This document shows positions 45,471 to 56,035 of a stretch of 64,000 nt of DNA, piece after piece (within the stretch, counting starts at the first letter, position 1; the number at the start of each line of letters is the position of its first letter). Made by a program: the position numbers and the translations under genes. The notes under the pieces were generated by a model. The model did not search any database. It was not told the DNA's origin and was given only the letters and a program-made list of their open reading frames with translations. Origin of the DNA: Chromatocurvus halotolerans (GTDB taxonomy: Bacteria; Pseudomonadota; Gammaproteobacteria; Pseudomonadales; Halieaceae); contig NZ_SLWX01000001.1 in the NCBI RefSeq assembly GCF_004340525.1, positions 372,001 through 436,000 of the forward strand, written 5' to 3'.

Positions 45471-46844
45471 GTGTCTTCCTCGAACTCCACCAGCGCACCC
45501 ATCCTCAGCGTCAGCCAGCTCAATCGCAAGGCCAGAACGCTGCTGGAGAGCCATTTCGACTGGGTCTGGGTCGAGGGCGAGATCTCCAACTTCGCCTGCC
45601 CTTCCTCGGGGCACTGGTATTTTTCCCTCAAGGATGCCGGCGCACAGGTGCGCTGTGCCATGTTCCGCAACCGCAACACCCGGCTGCGGTTCCGCCCCGA
45701 CAACGGCGAGCAGGTGCGACTGCGTGCTCGCGTGTCGCTTTACGAGGGCCGCGGTGAGTTTCAGCTGGTCGTGGAATTCATGGAGCCCGCAGGCGCGGGT
45801 GCACTGCAGGCGCGCTTCGAGGCACTGCGCGAGCGGCTGCGCAGCGAGGGCTTGCTGGACGCGGAGCGGAAACGGCCCCTGCCGCAGACCATCCGTCATA
45901 TTGCGGTGGTCACCTCGCCCACCGGTGCGGCAATCCATGACATTCTCACGGTGCTGCGTCGGCGCTGCCCCCTGATCACGGTATCGCTGCTGCCGGTCGC
46001 GGTGCAGGGCCGCGAGGCAATCGAGGAGATCGCCAGCGCGATTGAGCGCGCGAATCGCTGGCAGCGTGACGGTCTTTGCCATTTTGACGTCCTGCTGATC
46101 GGTCGCGGCGGCGGTTCGCTGGAGGACCTGTGGGCCTTCAACGAGGAGCGTGTCGCGCGAGCGGTCGCCGCAAGCGACCTTCCCGTCGTCAGCGCCGTCG
46201 GTCACGAGACCGACATCAGCATTGCCGACCTGGTGGCGGACCAGCGCGCCGCGACGCCCTCTGCGGCGGCCGAGCTGCTAAGCCCCGATCAGTCGCTCTG
46301 GCTGGAACGGCTGCAGCGGCAATCGGAGGAACTGCGCCGGCAGATGCAGCGCCAGCTGCAGCGACTTGGACGCGAGCTTCAGCACCTGCGGGCCAGGCTC
46401 AAGCACCCCGGCACCGGCATCCGGGAGCGCAGCCAGCGCCTCGATGACATCGAGCAACGCCTGCATCGCGCCCAGCGCCAGCGGCTGGCCCGGTATCAGG
46501 CCAGGCTGGATTCACTCGCCGCGGGCCTGCGCCAGAAAAACCCGGGGCCGCGCCTGCGTGAGCGCCGCGCCATGCTGACAGTGACCGAACAGCGCCTGCG
46601 GCAGGCCGCACAGCGGCGCGTGCAGGAGCGCTCCACGCGCCTGCGCGAGCTGTCCCAGTTGCTGAACACGCTCAGCCCCCTGGCCACCCTGCAGCGGGGC
46701 TATGCCATTGTGAGCCGTGCCGATGGCGGTATCGTGCGCGACGCGGCGACGGTCAGTCGGGGGGACAGGCTGCAGGCGCAGCTGGCAAATGGCGTACTTG
46801 AGGTCGAGGTTACCGGCAGGAAGGACGCCAGCGACGGGTCCTAG
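45471..46844 (+). CDS. xseA: Exodeoxyribonuclease VII large subunit
   Basis: 457 residues from a GTG at 45471, divergent from guaB with an 87-bp gap. An N-terminal OB fold (ILSVSQLNRKARTLLE, VEGEISNFACPSSGHWYFSLKD) leads to the catalytic region with VVTSPTGAAIHDIL, IGRGGGSLEDLWAFNEE and VGHETDISIADLVADQRAATPSAAAE. A coiled coil follows. The enzyme degrades single-stranded DNA in both directions with the small subunit XseB, whose gene is not in the window. The xseA/guaB pairing is conserved in many gammaproteobacteria. Confidence 0.96.
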   Translation: MSSSNSTSAPILSVSQLNRKARTLLESHFDWVWVEGEISNFACPSSGHWYFSLKDAGAQVRCAMFRNRNTRLRFRPDNGEQVRLRARVSLYEGRGEFQLVVEFMEPAGAGALQARFEALRERLRSEGLLDAERKRPLPQTIRHIAVVTSPTGAAIHDILTVLRRRCPLITVSLLPVAVQGREAIEEIASAIERANRWQRDGLCHFDVLLIGRGGGSLEDLWAFNEERVARAVAASDLPVVSAVGHETDISIADLVADQRAATPSAAAELLSPDQSLWLERLQRQSEELRRQMQRQLQRLGRELQHLRARLKHPGTGIRERSQRLDDIEQRLHRAQRQRLARYQARLDSLAAGLRQKNPGPRLRERRAMLTVTEQRLRQAAQRRVQERSTRLRELSQLLNTLSPLATLQRGYAIVSRADGGIVRDAATVSRGDRLQAQLANGVLEVEVTGRKDASDGS

Positions 46845-46856
46845 TGGGCCACGCGC

Positions 46857-47504
46857 TCAGTATTTGGCGGGCAGACGGGTGTTGATGATAATGTGCCGCC
46901 CCTCGAAGCGAATATACTCGCCGATCGTAAGGTCCTTGAGAATACGCGCGACCATTTCCCGCGACGCGCCCACTCGGTCGGCGATATCCTGCTGCGTGAG
47001 CTTGTCGGCAATGTACAGGGTGCCATCGCCACGCTCCTCTGACAGGTCCATGAGGACGTTTGCCACACGCCCGTAGACATCCTGCAGGGCCAGACTCTTG
47101 ACGTCTGCCGTAAGTTTGCGCACGCGTGACGCCAGATTGCGGATAAGATGGCGTGCGATATTCGGATGCTCATCGAGCACCCGGTTGAAATCGTCCTTGT
47201 ACACGATGCAAAAGGTGCATTTCTCGACGGTGCGCACCGACGCGGAGCGGGTGCTGTCATCCAGCAACGCCAGTTCACCAAAGTAATCACCGGCGCCCTG
47301 GGTGTTCATGATGAACTCCTTGCCATTCTTGTCGCTGCAGTAGACCTTGACCCGACCGCTCTCGATGACGAAGAGTGAGTCAGCGGGATCATTCTCATGA
47401 ATCACCACGGTATTCTTGGGGAAAGACCGACGGGTGCTGCTTTCCGTGAGCGTGCCGATTTCATCCTCGGACAGACCCTGGAAGATCTCTACTTGCTGCA
47501 ACAT
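46857..47504 (-). CDS. Crp/Fnr-family transcription regulator, CRP-like
   Basis: 215 residues. The N-terminal cyclic-nucleotide domain keeps the phosphate-binding cassette GELALLDDSTRSASV (Glu, Arg, Ser as in CRP), followed by the dimer helix. The C-terminal helix-turn-helix LTQQDIADRVGASREMVARIL has the SRExxxR recognition helix of CRP, so it should recognise a TGTGA-type half-site. There is no Fe-S cluster cysteine set as in Fnr. The CRP Thr127/Ser128 pair reads Thr-Ala, so the ligand may differ from cAMP. It lies beside the cyclase operon on the opposite strand, with a 126-bp gap between starts, and could respond to that cyclase's product. Confidence 0.88.
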   Translation of the reverse strand: MLQQVEIFQGLSEDEIGTLTESSTRRSFPKNTVVIHENDPADSLFVIESGRVKVYCSDKNGKEFIMNTQGAGDYFGELALLDDSTRSASVRTVEKCTFCIVYKDDFNRVLDEHPNIARHLIRNLASRVRKLTADVKSLALQDVYGRVANVLMDLSEERGDGTLYIADKLTQQDIADRVGASREMVARILKDLTIGEYIRFEGRHIIINTRLPAKY

Positions 47505-47630
47505 ATAGGCGTTATTCCCCTTGGGGCCCGGAAGTTCGCGAACGGCTCAATAGTACCCTATGCCATCGCGGCTTTGCACCTTGCCTGCGGCATTTCCCCG
47601 ACAGGCAGTGCCCGGCTATACTCCCGGCGC

Positions 47631-49115
47631 ATGGAACACGAAGCCCAGGAAAGCACGCTGCCGGTACCCCCGGGGCCCGGCACGGACGCAGCCACCGTCT
47701 ATCCCTGGCGCGAGGCCCTTCTGCGTGCCATCGGTGAACTGCTGGATACCGAGATACCGGCCGGACTCCCGAAACTGGCCCATGAGGACTTCACGAGCCT
47801 GCATCGGGCGGCAGAGGACATGGCAGGCATGCTGGCAGATACCGCAGCACATAGCCGGCACGATGTCCGCAACCAGCTCAGTGCGCTGCGTGGCTACGGA
47901 GAGATGCTGGCAGAGCAGCTACCCGCCAGCGGGGCAGAAACGCTGGACGCGCCCCTGCAGCGCCTGCTTCTGGCCACCCGCAGTGCCGAGGATCCCGCGT
48001 CGCTCGATGTGGAATCCGGTGGGGGCATCACGATCGTGGGCGAGCCCGGCTTCATTCTTGCCGTGGATGATCGGCTGGAAAACCGGGAGCTTGTTGCCCG
48101 CTATCTGTCCCGCTGTGGCCATTCCGTTGTTACCGCGGCCAGCGGCGAGGAAGCGCTGGTCATTCTCGGGCAGGCCGATGTCGATGTCGTTCTCCTCGAC
48201 CTGCTGATGCCGGGCATGGACGGCCATGAGGTGCTGCAGCGCATCAAGGAACACCCGGACTGGCATGCGACCCCGGTGATCGTGATTTCGGGGCACCAGG
48301 ACATGCAGGGCATTATTCGCTGCATTGAGGCAGGAGCCGATGACTACCTGTTCAAGCCTTTCAACCCGGTTCTGCTGCAGGCCCGGATAAAGGCCGGCAT
48401 CGAGCGCAAGCGCTGGCACGATCGCGAGGAGCAGTACCGTCAGCAGCTCGAGCGCAACGAGCAGTTCATCCGCGCGACCTTCGGCCGCTACCTGTCCGAT
48501 GAGATCGTCACCGATATTCTGGAACGGCCCGAAGGGCTGGACCTCGGCGGCAAGCTGCGCGAAGTCACTATCCTGATGTCTGATATCCGCGGTTTCACCA
48601 CACTGTGCGAGCAGCTGGAACCCACCGAAGTCGTGCGCGTGCTGAACCGCTATCTCGGTGCGATGACGGATATCATTCTCAGCTACCAGGGCACCATTGA
48701 CGAGTTCATCGGCGATGCCATTCTCGCGGTCTTCGGTGCCCCGCAGCACCGGGAGGACGACGCCGATCGCGCTGTACAGTGCGCCCTCGCGATGCAGGCG
48801 GCACATGAGGAATTGAACCGGCAGAATGCGCAGGAAGGCTTCCCGGCCTTGCATACCGGCATCGCCTTGAATACCGGACAGGTCATCGCCGGCAATATCG
48901 GCTCTGAACGACGCAGCAAATACGGCTTTGTCGGTCACGCGATGAATGTCACGGCGCGCATCGAGGATGTTACACGGGGGGACGATGTGGTCATTGCCGA
49001 CGCCACGCTGCAAAAACTCCGCGGCCACTACCGCATCGATGACAGCCGCGAGATCCGTGCGCCCGGCATGGATGGCCCTCTGCACATTCATCGTGTGCTG
49101 GGCGACCTGCCGTGA
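47631..49115 (+). CDS. Receiver - class III nucleotide cyclase
   Basis: 494 residues from the ATG at 47631. An N-terminal helical segment contains a histidine in HDVRNQLSALRGYGEML (His77), similar to a histidine-kinase dimerisation box. A receiver domain follows (about 141-262) with Asp190 in LLDLLMPGMDG. The C-terminal class III cyclase (about 305-490) has both metal aspartates (Asp318 in MSDIRG, Asp362 in FIGDAIL) and the transition-state Asn439 and Arg443. The lysine that selects adenine is replaced by Glu358 (IDEFIGD), and the matching Asp/Thr position is Gly432 (KYGFVG). These are closer to guanylate cyclase choices. It overlaps the next gene by 4 bp (GTGA). Confidence 0.88.
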   Translation: MEHEAQESTLPVPPGPGTDAATVYPWREALLRAIGELLDTEIPAGLPKLAHEDFTSLHRAAEDMAGMLADTAAHSRHDVRNQLSALRGYGEMLAEQLPASGAETLDAPLQRLLLATRSAEDPASLDVESGGGITIVGEPGFILAVDDRLENRELVARYLSRCGHSVVTAASGEEALVILGQADVDVVLLDLLMPGMDGHEVLQRIKEHPDWHATPVIVISGHQDMQGIIRCIEAGADDYLFKPFNPVLLQARIKAGIERKRWHDREEQYRQQLERNEQFIRATFGRYLSDEIVTDILERPEGLDLGGKLREVTILMSDIRGFTTLCEQLEPTEVVRVLNRYLGAMTDIILSYQGTIDEFIGDAILAVFGAPQHREDDADRAVQCALAMQAAHEELNRQNAQEGFPALHTGIALNTGQVIAGNIGSERRSKYGFVGHAMNVTARIEDVTRGDDVVIADATLQKLRGHYRIDDSREIRAPGMDGPLHIHRVLGDLP

Positions 49116-49483
49116 AATCTCCCTGCATTCTGCTGGTCGAGGACAACGAGCTGGGCCGGGATATGCTCAGCCGTCGCCTCGACCGCGCCGGCTTTGACGT
49201 TGTAACCGCGGCGGACGGCGAACAGGCGCTGCAAATCATGCGCGAACGGCAGCCGGCGCTGGTGCTAATGGACATGAGCCTGCCGGTGATGGACGGCTGG
49301 ACCGCCTGTCGCAGCGCCAGGGCCGACCCCCGGATGCGCCAGATCCCCATCATTGCCCTTACCGCGCATGCCATGGCGAATAACCGTCAGAGTGCGCTTG
49401 CCGCCGGCTGTGATGACTTTGCCACCAAGCCGGTGGACTTTCCGCAGCTGCTGGCAAAAATCCGGACCTACATTCCGACATGA
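49112..49483 (+). CDS. Single-domain response regulator (CheY-like)
   Basis: 123 residues starting at a GTG that overlaps the cyclase stop. It is a receiver domain only: the acidic pair in LVEDNELG, the phosphoacceptor Asp in [11 protein letters not shown], the Thr in ALTAHAM and the Lys in TKPVDF. With no output domain, it may pass phosphate between the kinase and the cyclase receiver or act on a partner protein. It overlaps the histidine kinase gene by 4 bp (ATGA), so the three proteins are coupled. Confidence 0.95.
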   Translation: MKSPCILLVEDNELGRDMLSRRLDRAGFDVVTAADGEQALQIMRERQPALVLMDMSLPVMDGWTACRSARADPRMRQIPIIALTAHAMANNRQSALAAGCDDFATKPVDFPQLLAKIRTYIPT

Positions 49484-51006
49484 GCCTGCGTCGTCGCCTT
49501 ACGCTGTCGCTCTTCACTATCCTGGTGCTGTTCGCGTTCAACGTGGGCACGCACTTCTGGGGAAGCTACGCGCGCAGCGAGAGTATGGTCGCTTACCGGC
49601 AGGCGGTGGAAGCTGCACAGCTGTCCACGGAGCTGGAGCAGATGCTGAACGACCAGCGCCAGCAGATCCTCGTGCTGGCGACGCTGCGCGAGACAACAGA
49701 TGACCGGCTTGAAGACCGCGAGCGCGAGCGCGCTGTTTCGGACATCGGCAACATCCGCGAGCGCATCCGCAACCTGGGCGCGCTGAGCCGCGATGTCACC
49801 CAGCTGCAGTACGAGCGACTGCTGGCCAGTGGCAATACCCTCCTCGATGAATGGCTGGCGTTCTACCTCAACTACAATGATGGGGCATTTACCCTGGGGG
49901 TCGATGACCCCCTGCCCTTCCTCGAGGCCAGCCAGCGGCTCAAGGAGCTGGAGCAGCGACAGGCATTCATTGCGGTTCAGCGCGCCAGCGTGATCGACCG
50001 CACCATCGCGCTCACCGACCGCATTACCGTGATTGGCTTTGTCGCCTCCATATTTCTGACCGCGATTCTGGGCTTTTTCCTGGTCAGCTACACCAATGAC
50101 TCGCTGAAGCGATTGAAACGGGGCACGGAACGCATCGGCAGTGGCGATCTTGACTACCGCATCGAGGACATCGACGACGATGGCGAACTGGGCGATCTCG
50201 CCGACGCTTTCAATACCATGTCAGACAAGCTGCGCGAGGCCATAGAGGAAGAGCAACAGGCAAAGCGCGATGCCGACGAAGCCAATGCCGCCAAGAGCAT
50301 TTTCCTCGCCAACGTCAGCCACGAGCTGCGCACACCCCTGAACGCGATTATCGGCTATAGTGAGATGCTCCACGACGAGCTGGGTGACCGCAAGCGAATC
50401 AACCGGCAGCAATTTCAGGAAGACCTGGAACGCGTCACTCTCTCCGGCCGACAGCTGCTGGCGCTGATTGACGACATTCTCGACCTGTCCAAGATTGAAA
50501 CCGGCAAAATGGCGCTGAACCTCGAGGAATTCCGCCCCGAAGCAGTACTGCACCATGTCTGCGAGAGTCTCCTTCCCATACTGCAGCAGAAAAACAACCA
50601 GCTGACGATCGACTTCGCCGAGGATTTGCCGACCCTGCACTCGGACGCCGGCAAGTTCCGCCAGGTCCTGATCAACCTGCTCAGCAACGCCAACAAGTTC
50701 ACCCACAACGGCGACATTTCCCTGTCGGCGCGTCGCGGCGACGCACCCTACGACCTCTGGATCGCCGTTACCGATACGGGCATTGGCATGACGCCGGAGC
50801 AGCAGGACAAGGTTTTCGAGGCCTTTGTCCAGGCCGAACCGGGTACCAGCGCCGCCTACGGCGGCACGGGACTGGGACTGGCAATCAGCCGCGATTACTG
50901 CCAGCTGATGGGTGGACGACTGACGGTAGACAGCACGCCGGGGGACGGCGCGACCTTTACTGTCGAGCTTCCCGCTGACCCAGGGTCAGTTCCCGCAGCC
51001 GCTTGA
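49480..51006 (+). CDS. Membrane sensor histidine kinase
   Basis: 508 residues. Two membrane helices (about residues 7-26 and 180-203) enclose a periplasmic sensor of about 150 residues, mostly helical ([20 protein letters not shown]). A HAMP segment, then HisKA with the phosphorylated His in [12 protein letters not shown] box [11 protein letters not shown]1 DTGIGM and G2 [10 protein letters not shown] follow. It should phosphorylate the single-domain regulator and perhaps the cyclase receiver encoded upstream. No ligand can be named. Its last 50 bp overlap the converging lipoprotein gene. Confidence 0.94.
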   Translation: MSLRRRLTLSLFTILVLFAFNVGTHFWGSYARSESMVAYRQAVEAAQLSTELEQMLNDQRQQILVLATLRETTDDRLEDRERERAVSDIGNIRERIRNLGALSRDVTQLQYERLLASGNTLLDEWLAFYLNYNDGAFTLGVDDPLPFLEASQRLKELEQRQAFIAVQRASVIDRTIALTDRITVIGFVASIFLTAILGFFLVSYTNDSLKRLKRGTERIGSGDLDYRIEDIDDDGELGDLADAFNTMSDKLREAIEEEQQAKRDADEANAAKSIFLANVSHELRTPLNAIIGYSEMLHDELGDRKRINRQQFQEDLERVTLSGRQLLALIDDILDLSKIETGKMALNLEEFRPEAVLHHVCESLLPILQQKNNQLTIDFAEDLPTLHSDAGKFRQVLINLLSNANKFTHNGDISLSARRGDAPYDLWIAVTDTGIGMTPEQQDKVFEAFVQAEPGTSAAYGGTGLGLAISRDYCQLMGGRLTVDSTPGDGATFTVELPADPGSVPAAA

Positions 51007-51559
51007 GCGCCTGCTCCCGCTTCGCCAGATCTTCCCTGAGAATGGCATTGCTGTTCTCGAGATCGTCGAGGTGCTTGGCCTGCTGCAGAAAGGCATCCAG
51101 CGCCTCGTAGAGCAGCGCAATACTGTCGTTCAGCTGCATGTCTTCACGGTAATCCTGCTGCAGCTGCGTGAACGAGAGCAGAGCCGCATCACCGTCATAG
51201 AAGGGACTGCGCGGCAGCATGCTGACATAGGCAATGGCCAGATCCGCTTCCCAGCGCGCGGTATCGCCCTTTTCCAGGCGCTGGTAGCGCTGAAACTGCT
51301 GCACGGCCTCAATGTACTCGCCGCGGGCAAGCGCCTGCATGCCCCGCTCAAGGAAGGTGTAATCAACGACGCCCTCTTCTGGCTGGCAGTTGCAGTCGCT
51401 CGGCTCAGGCAGGTTGAGGTTCAGCTCCACCTCGCGATCCGGTCGCTCCACAGTCGGCACCGACTTACTGTCCTTTTCAGGCGCCGTGATGACGCAGGCC
51501 TGCAGAAACAGCACGAGAACCAGGCCCAGTGCCGGAGAATACGCCCGTTGACTAACCAT
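50957..51559 (-). CDS. Lipoprotein with helical (TPR-like) body
   Basis: 200 residues from the ATG at 51559, after CGGAGGTGAAC. A lipobox LFLQAC (Cys22) follows a hydrophobic signal. The body is helical: [21 protein letters not shown] resembles a tetratricopeptide unit, and the C-terminus ([25 protein letters not shown]) is a coiled coil. No family is recognised. It converges on the histidine kinase gene, with 50 bp of overlap, and lies 13 bp after lysS on the same strand, so it may be cotranscribed. An inner- or outer-membrane scaffold role is possible. Confidence 0.7.
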   Translation of the reverse strand: MVSQRAYSPALGLVLVLFLQACVITAPEKDSKSVPTVERPDREVELNLNLPEPSDCNCQPEEGVVDYTFLERGMQALARGEYIEAVQQFQRYQRLEKGDTARWEADLAIAYVSMLPRSPFYDGDAALLSFTQLQQDYREDMQLNDSIALLYEALDAFLQQAKHLDDLENSNAILREDLAKREQALKRLRELTLGQREARQ

Positions 51560-51572
51560 GTTCACCTCCGTG

Positions 51573-53084
51573 TCACTCGGGTCGCAGATGCGGAAAGAGC
51601 AGGACATCGCGTATGGAGGGCGAATCGGTCAGCAGCATGACCAGCCGGTCAATGCCGATGCCCTCACCGACCGTAGGCGGCATGCCGTATTCCAGCGCAC
51701 GCACATAGTCATGGTCGTAGTGCATGGCCTCTTCGTCACCCGCCTCTTTCTCCGCCACCTGCTCGCGGAAGCGCGCCGCCTGGTCTTCCGCATCATTGAG
51801 CTCGGAAAAGCCGTTGGCCAGCTCGCGACCGCCGACAAAGAACTCGAAGCGCTCGGTCACGAAGGGGTCATCGTCGCGGCGACGCGCGAGTGGCGATACC
51901 TCCGTCGGATAGGCGGTAATGAAGGTCGGCTGGTCCAGTCGATCCTCGACGCGGTGTTCGAAAATCTCCAGCTGTATCTTGCCGAGACCCCAGCTGTCTT
52001 TCAGCGGGATACCGAGTGACGTGGCGATGCCGCGGGCCGACGCCTCCTCGCCCAGCTGCTCCGCAGAGAGATCCGGGTTGTATTCGAGGATCGCGTCGAG
52101 CAGCGTCAGACGACGGAAGGGCCGGGAAAAATCGTAGTCAGTCCCCTGATAATGCACCGTGGTGCTGCCCAGCACCGATTCCGCCAGTCCCCTCAGCATG
52201 TCCTCTGTCAGGTCCATGGCGTCGCGGTAATCGGCATAGGCCCAGTAATACTCCAGCATGGTGAACTCGGGATTGTGCCGGGTGGAGAGGCCCTCGTTGC
52301 GGAAGTTACGGTTGATCTCGTAGACGCGCTCGAAGCCGCCCACCGTGAGACGCTTCAGGTAGAGCTCCGGCGCAATGCGCAGGTACATATCGAGATCCAG
52401 CGCGTTGTGGTGGGTCACAAAGGGTTTCGCCGCGGCACCGCCGGGAATCACCTGCATCATGGGTGTTTCCACCTCCATGAAACCGCGCTGGTTCATGTAA
52501 TCGCGGATGAAGGTGACGATCTTCGAGCGCCGCTCGAACACCTGGCGGGAATCGGCGTTCACGATCAGGTCGACATAGCGCTGCCGATAGCGGAGTTCCT
52601 GGTCAGACAGACCGTGGTACTTGTCCGGCAGCGGCCGCAGCGCCTTGGTCAGCAGCCGCGCCTCCTCCATGTTGATGTACAGATCACCCTTGCCGGACTT
52701 GTGCAGGGGCCCCCGGGCGGCAACGATGTCGCCGAGATCCCAGGACTTGATCCCTTCCAGCGTGTCGGCATCAAGCACCTTGCGGTTGATGTACAGCTGT
52801 ATCTGTGCCGACCCGTCCTGTATCAGCAGAAAGGCGCCCCGGTTGCGCACCAGGCGACCGGCCACCGCGTACTCCTCATTGCGCTGCTCCAGCTCGTCCT
52901 TGGCCGAGTCGCCGAAGCGCGACTGCAACTCCGCCGCCATGGCGCTGCGGCGAAAGTCGTTGGGGAAGGCATTGCCACGCTCGCGCAGGCCGGCGAGCTT
53001 CGCGCGTCGCTCGGCTATCAGCCGGTTCTCGTCCTGTGGATCGTCAGCCGCCTGCTGCTTTGGATCGCCGCTTGCTTCGGTCAT
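51573..53084 (-). CDS. lysS: Lysyl-tRNA synthetase, class II
   Basis: 503 residues. The OB-fold anticodon domain (about 60-165; [24 protein letters not shown]) is followed by the class II core: motif 1 around [15 protein letters not shown], motif 2 [23 protein letters not shown], and motif 3 [13 protein letters not shown] near the end. It charges tRNA-Lys with lysine. It lies 13 bp after prfB on the minus strand, and the prfB-lysS pair is conserved across gammaproteobacteria. Confidence 0.97.
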   Translation of the reverse strand: MTEASGDPKQQAADDPQDENRLIAERRAKLAGLRERGNAFPNDFRRSAMAAELQSRFGDSAKDELEQRNEEYAVAGRLVRNRGAFLLIQDGSAQIQLYINRKVLDADTLEGIKSWDLGDIVAARGPLHKSGKGDLYINMEEARLLTKALRPLPDKYHGLSDQELRYRQRYVDLIVNADSRQVFERRSKIVTFIRDYMNQRGFMEVETPMMQVIPGGAAAKPFVTHHNALDLDMYLRIAPELYLKRLTVGGFERVYEINRNFRNEGLSTRHNPEFTMLEYYWAYADYRDAMDLTEDMLRGLAESVLGSTTVHYQGTDYDFSRPFRRLTLLDAILEYNPDLSAEQLGEEASARGIATSLGIPLKDSWGLGKIQLEIFEHRVEDRLDQPTFITAYPTEVSPLARRRDDDPFVTERFEFFVGGRELANGFSELNDAEDQAARFREQVAEKEAGDEEAMHYDHDYVRALEYGMPPTVGEGIGIDRLVMLLTDSPSIRDVLLFPHLRPE

Positions 53085-53097
53085 AGCCTATGTCCGC

Positions 53098-54196
53098 CTA
53101 CAGGCCGCTCTTCAGCGACGCTTCAATGAAATCATCGATGTCGCCGTCGAGAACGGCCTGTGTGTTAGTGGTTTCCACGCCGGTGCGCAGATCCTTGATG
53201 CGTGAGGCGTCGAGCACATAGGAGCGTATCTGGCTGCCCCAGCCGATATCCGCCTTGCTGTCTTCCATCGCCTGCTTCTCTTCGCTGCGCTTGAGCACTT
53301 CCATCTCGTACAGCTTGGCGCGCAGCAGCTTCATCGCATTGTCGCGGTTCTGGTGCTGCGAGCGCTCGGTCTGGCACTGCACCACAATCCCCGAAGGCCC
53401 GTGGGTCAGGCGCACCGCCGAGTCCGTCTTGTTGATGTGCTGGCCGCCGGCGCCCGACGCGCGATAGGTATCGACGCGCAGATCGGCGGGATTGATGTCA
53501 ATCTCGATGTTGTCGTCGATCTCCGGCGAGACAAACACCGAAGCGAAGGACGTATGCCGACGGTTGCCCGAGTCGAACGGCGACTTGCGCACCAGGCGGT
53601 GCACGCCGGTCTCCGTGCGCAGCCAGCCGAAGGCATATTCCCCCTCGAACTTGATGGTGGCGCTCTTGATCCCCGCCACCTCACCGGCAGACACTTCAAT
53701 AAGCTCGGTCGTAAAACCCTTGGCCTCCCCCCAGCGCAGGTACATGCGCAACAGCATCTCGCCCCAGTCCTGCGCCTCGGTACCCCCGGAGCCTGCCTGT
53801 ATGTCGAGGTAGGCGTTATTGGGATCCATTTCGCCACTGAACATGCGGCGGAACTCCAGCTTCGCCAGCAGCGCATCGAGCTGGTCGATTTCGGCTTCCA
53901 CTTCCGACAGCGTGTCGGTGTCGTCCTCGGTCGCCGCAAGTTCGAGCAGATCGCCGGTATCGCGGGTGCCGCTGGTCAGGGTTTCCAGCGTCTGGACAAT
54001 GTTCTCGAGTGATGACCGCTCCCGGCCGAGTTCCTGTGCCCGCTCCGGGTCTTCCCAGACACTGGGTTCGGCGAGCTCGTGTTCAACTTCTGTCAGGCGT
54101 TCCTTGCGTGCGTCAAAGTCAAAGATACCCCCTAAGCACGTCGGTGCGCGCTTCCATATCTTTCAGTCGTTGCAAGATCGGGTTGATTTCCAGCAT
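53098..54196 (-). CDS. prfB: Peptide chain release factor 2, with programmed +1 frameshift
   Basis: The gene starts at the ATG at 54196 and hits an in-frame TGA at codon 26 (54121-54119), exactly as in E. coli. A +1 shift at CTT-TGA continues into the long frame to 53098, giving about 365 residues. The slip site is preceded by the SD-like AGGGGG three bases before CTT. The protein recognises UAA and UGA: the SPF tripeptide is in KSPFDSGN and the catalytic GGQ in [16 protein letters not shown]2 shortage raises frameshifting and so its own synthesis. lysS follows 13 bp downstream. Confidence 0.96.
54119..54133 (-). promoter_or_regulatory. prfB autoregulatory frameshift site
   Basis: AGGGGG-TAT-CTT-TGA-C: an internal SD-like sequence three bases before CTT and a stop followed by C. 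This is the canonical RF2 recoding signal. Confidence 0.96.
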
Positions 54197-54265
54197 GGCG
54201 ATGACTTCCTGTGAACTAGCCGGTCATTCTACCGCAGGCACCCCCCCGGCGTGAATGCGTCGGTG

Positions 54266-56035
54266 CTAAACATCGTTAGCCGACGCTGCCTCGAGATGCT
54301 CAACAATCAACTGCAGACTACGCTGTCCACGGAACTCGTTGACGTCAAGACGATATACCAATGACAGGGACTGCGCCGCCGGATCCGGCCAAACCGCAGG
54401 ATCAATATTGAAGGCAATGGCATCCAGCAGGCGATCGCCACCCGGCACCCGGAGCACCAGCTTGAGGTGACGCTCACCGACAAGCCGCTGGCTTATGACG
54501 TCGAAACAGCCATCGAACACCGGCTCGGGGAACTGCTGCCCCCAGGGACCCGCGAGCCGCAGTTCCTCCGCCAGGGAAAGATCAAACTCTGCGGGTTTCA
54601 GCGGCCCGTCACTGAGCACCAGGGCTTCAAGGTCTTCGGCGCTGGCCACCCGCTCGACTTCCGCCGCCAGCGCCTGCGCAAAGGTGTCCAGCGCCGCCGC
54701 CGGAAGACTCAGTCCCGCCGCCATCGCGTGGCCGCCAAACTTGCCGATCAGGCCTGGATGGCGGGCATCGATGGCGGCGAGCACATCGCGGATATGAACC
54801 CCCGGAATGGAGCGTGCCGAGCCCTTCAATTCGCCCTCACCCGCATCGGCAAAGGCGACCACAGGACGGTGCAGACGCTCCTTCATGCGCGAGGCGAGGA
54901 TACCCACCACACCCTGGTGCCAGCCGGGCTCGTACAGCGCCAGCGCCGCTGGCACCTGCCGCCTGTCAATCTGCAGGCCGGCGAGCAGGCGCAGCGCTTC
55001 GTCCTGCATGCCGCGCTCGATGTGGCGCCGGTCACGATTGAGCTGGTCCAGCTGCCGGGCGTAGTCGAGTGCAAGGGACTCGTCGTCAGCGAGCAGACAC
55101 TCGATGCCCACCGACATGTCATCCAGCCGGCCCGCCGCGTTCAGTCGGGGGCCGACCGCAAAGCCGAGATCGCTCGCCACCACCCCTGCAGCGCTGCGAC
55201 CCGCCACCTCCAGTAACGCCCGTATGCCGGCGCAGGCGCGCCCCGAGCGAATCCGCTGCAGGCCAGCGTGCACCAGTATCCGGTTGTTGTGATCGAGCGG
55301 CACCACGTCTGCCACCGTACCTAGCGCGACGAGATCCAGAAACTGGCCGAGGTGCGGAATTGCCAGGCCCTGCTGTTCGAACCAGCCGATGTTACGCAGG
55401 TGGCGGCGCAGCGCCAGCATGACGTAGAAGATCACGCCGACACCCGCCAGGTGCTTGCTCGGAAATTCGCAGTCGGGCTGATTGGGGTTGACGATAATTC
55501 CCGCCGCTGGCGTCACCTCACCGGGAAGGTGATGATCGGTAACCAGGACATCAATGCCGGATGCGACAGCCGCCGCCACCCCTTCAATGCTGGAAATCCC
55601 GTTATCCACGGTGATGATGAGGTCGGGCGATCGCTCGCGGGCAAGGGCGACAATCTCCGGGCTCAGCCCGTAGCCGTAGTCAAAACGGTTCGGGACAAGA
55701 TAATCCACGCGGGAACCGCCGAATGCCCGCAGCGCTCGCATCGCCAGTGCGCAGCTCGTTGCCCCATCGGCGTCGAAATCGCCAACCAGCAGCAGGGATT
55801 CCTTCTGCCTGAGCGCCTGCGCCAGACGCCGTGCTGCCCGGTCCACATGCAACAGGCGTCCGGGTGCCAGCAAACCTGCGAGGTCGAGATTCAGCTGTTC
55901 AGGATCGGTCACACCCCGCGCGGCGTAAGTGCGTGCCAGCAGCGGGTGCAGCCCGGCGTCGCGCAGTGCCCGGTCATCACCGGCCTCGCGGCGCACCAGG
56001 CGCGGTGTGGCTTCGTCCAGCAGGGCCTGCCGCAT
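54266..56035 (-). CDS. recJ: Single-stranded-DNA exonuclease RecJ
   Basis: 589 residues from the ATG at 56035, whose first base is shared with the thrC stop (TGATG); a longer upstream frame is antisense-like noise. DHH-family motifs are seen: LVGDFDADGATSC, VTVDNG and VTDHHLPG, then the OB and DHHA1 regions (GKFGGHAMAAGLSL). RecJ digests single-stranded DNA 5' to 3' in recombination and mismatch repair. It follows thrC and hom in a coupled minus-strand operon, as in several gammaproteobacteria. Confidence 0.96.
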   Translation of the reverse strand: MRQALLDEATPRLVRREAGDDRALRDAGLHPLLARTYAARGVTDPEQLNLDLAGLLAPGRLLHVDRAARRLAQALRQKESLLLVGDFDADGATSCALAMRALRAFGGSRVDYLVPNRFDYGYGLSPEIVALARERSPDLIITVDNGISSIEGVAAAVASGIDVLVTDHHLPGEVTPAAGIIVNPNQPDCEFPSKHLAGVGVIFYVMLALRRHLRNIGWFEQQGLAIPHLGQFLDLVALGTVADVVPLDHNNRILVHAGLQRIRSGRACAGIRALLEVAGRSAAGVVASDLGFAVGPRLNAAGRLDDMSVGIECLLADDESLALDYARQLDQLNRDRRHIERGMQDEALRLLAGLQIDRRQVPAALALYEPGWHQGVVGILASRMKERLHRPVVAFADAGEGELKGSARSIPGVHIRDVLAAIDARHPGLIGKFGGHAMAAGLSLPAAALDTFAQALAAEVERVASAEDLEALVLSDGPLKPAEFDLSLAEELRLAGPWGQQFPEPVFDGCFDVISQRLVGERHLKLVLRVPGGDRLLDAIAFNIDPAVWPDPAAQSLSLVYRLDVNEFRGQRSLQLIVEHLEAASANDV

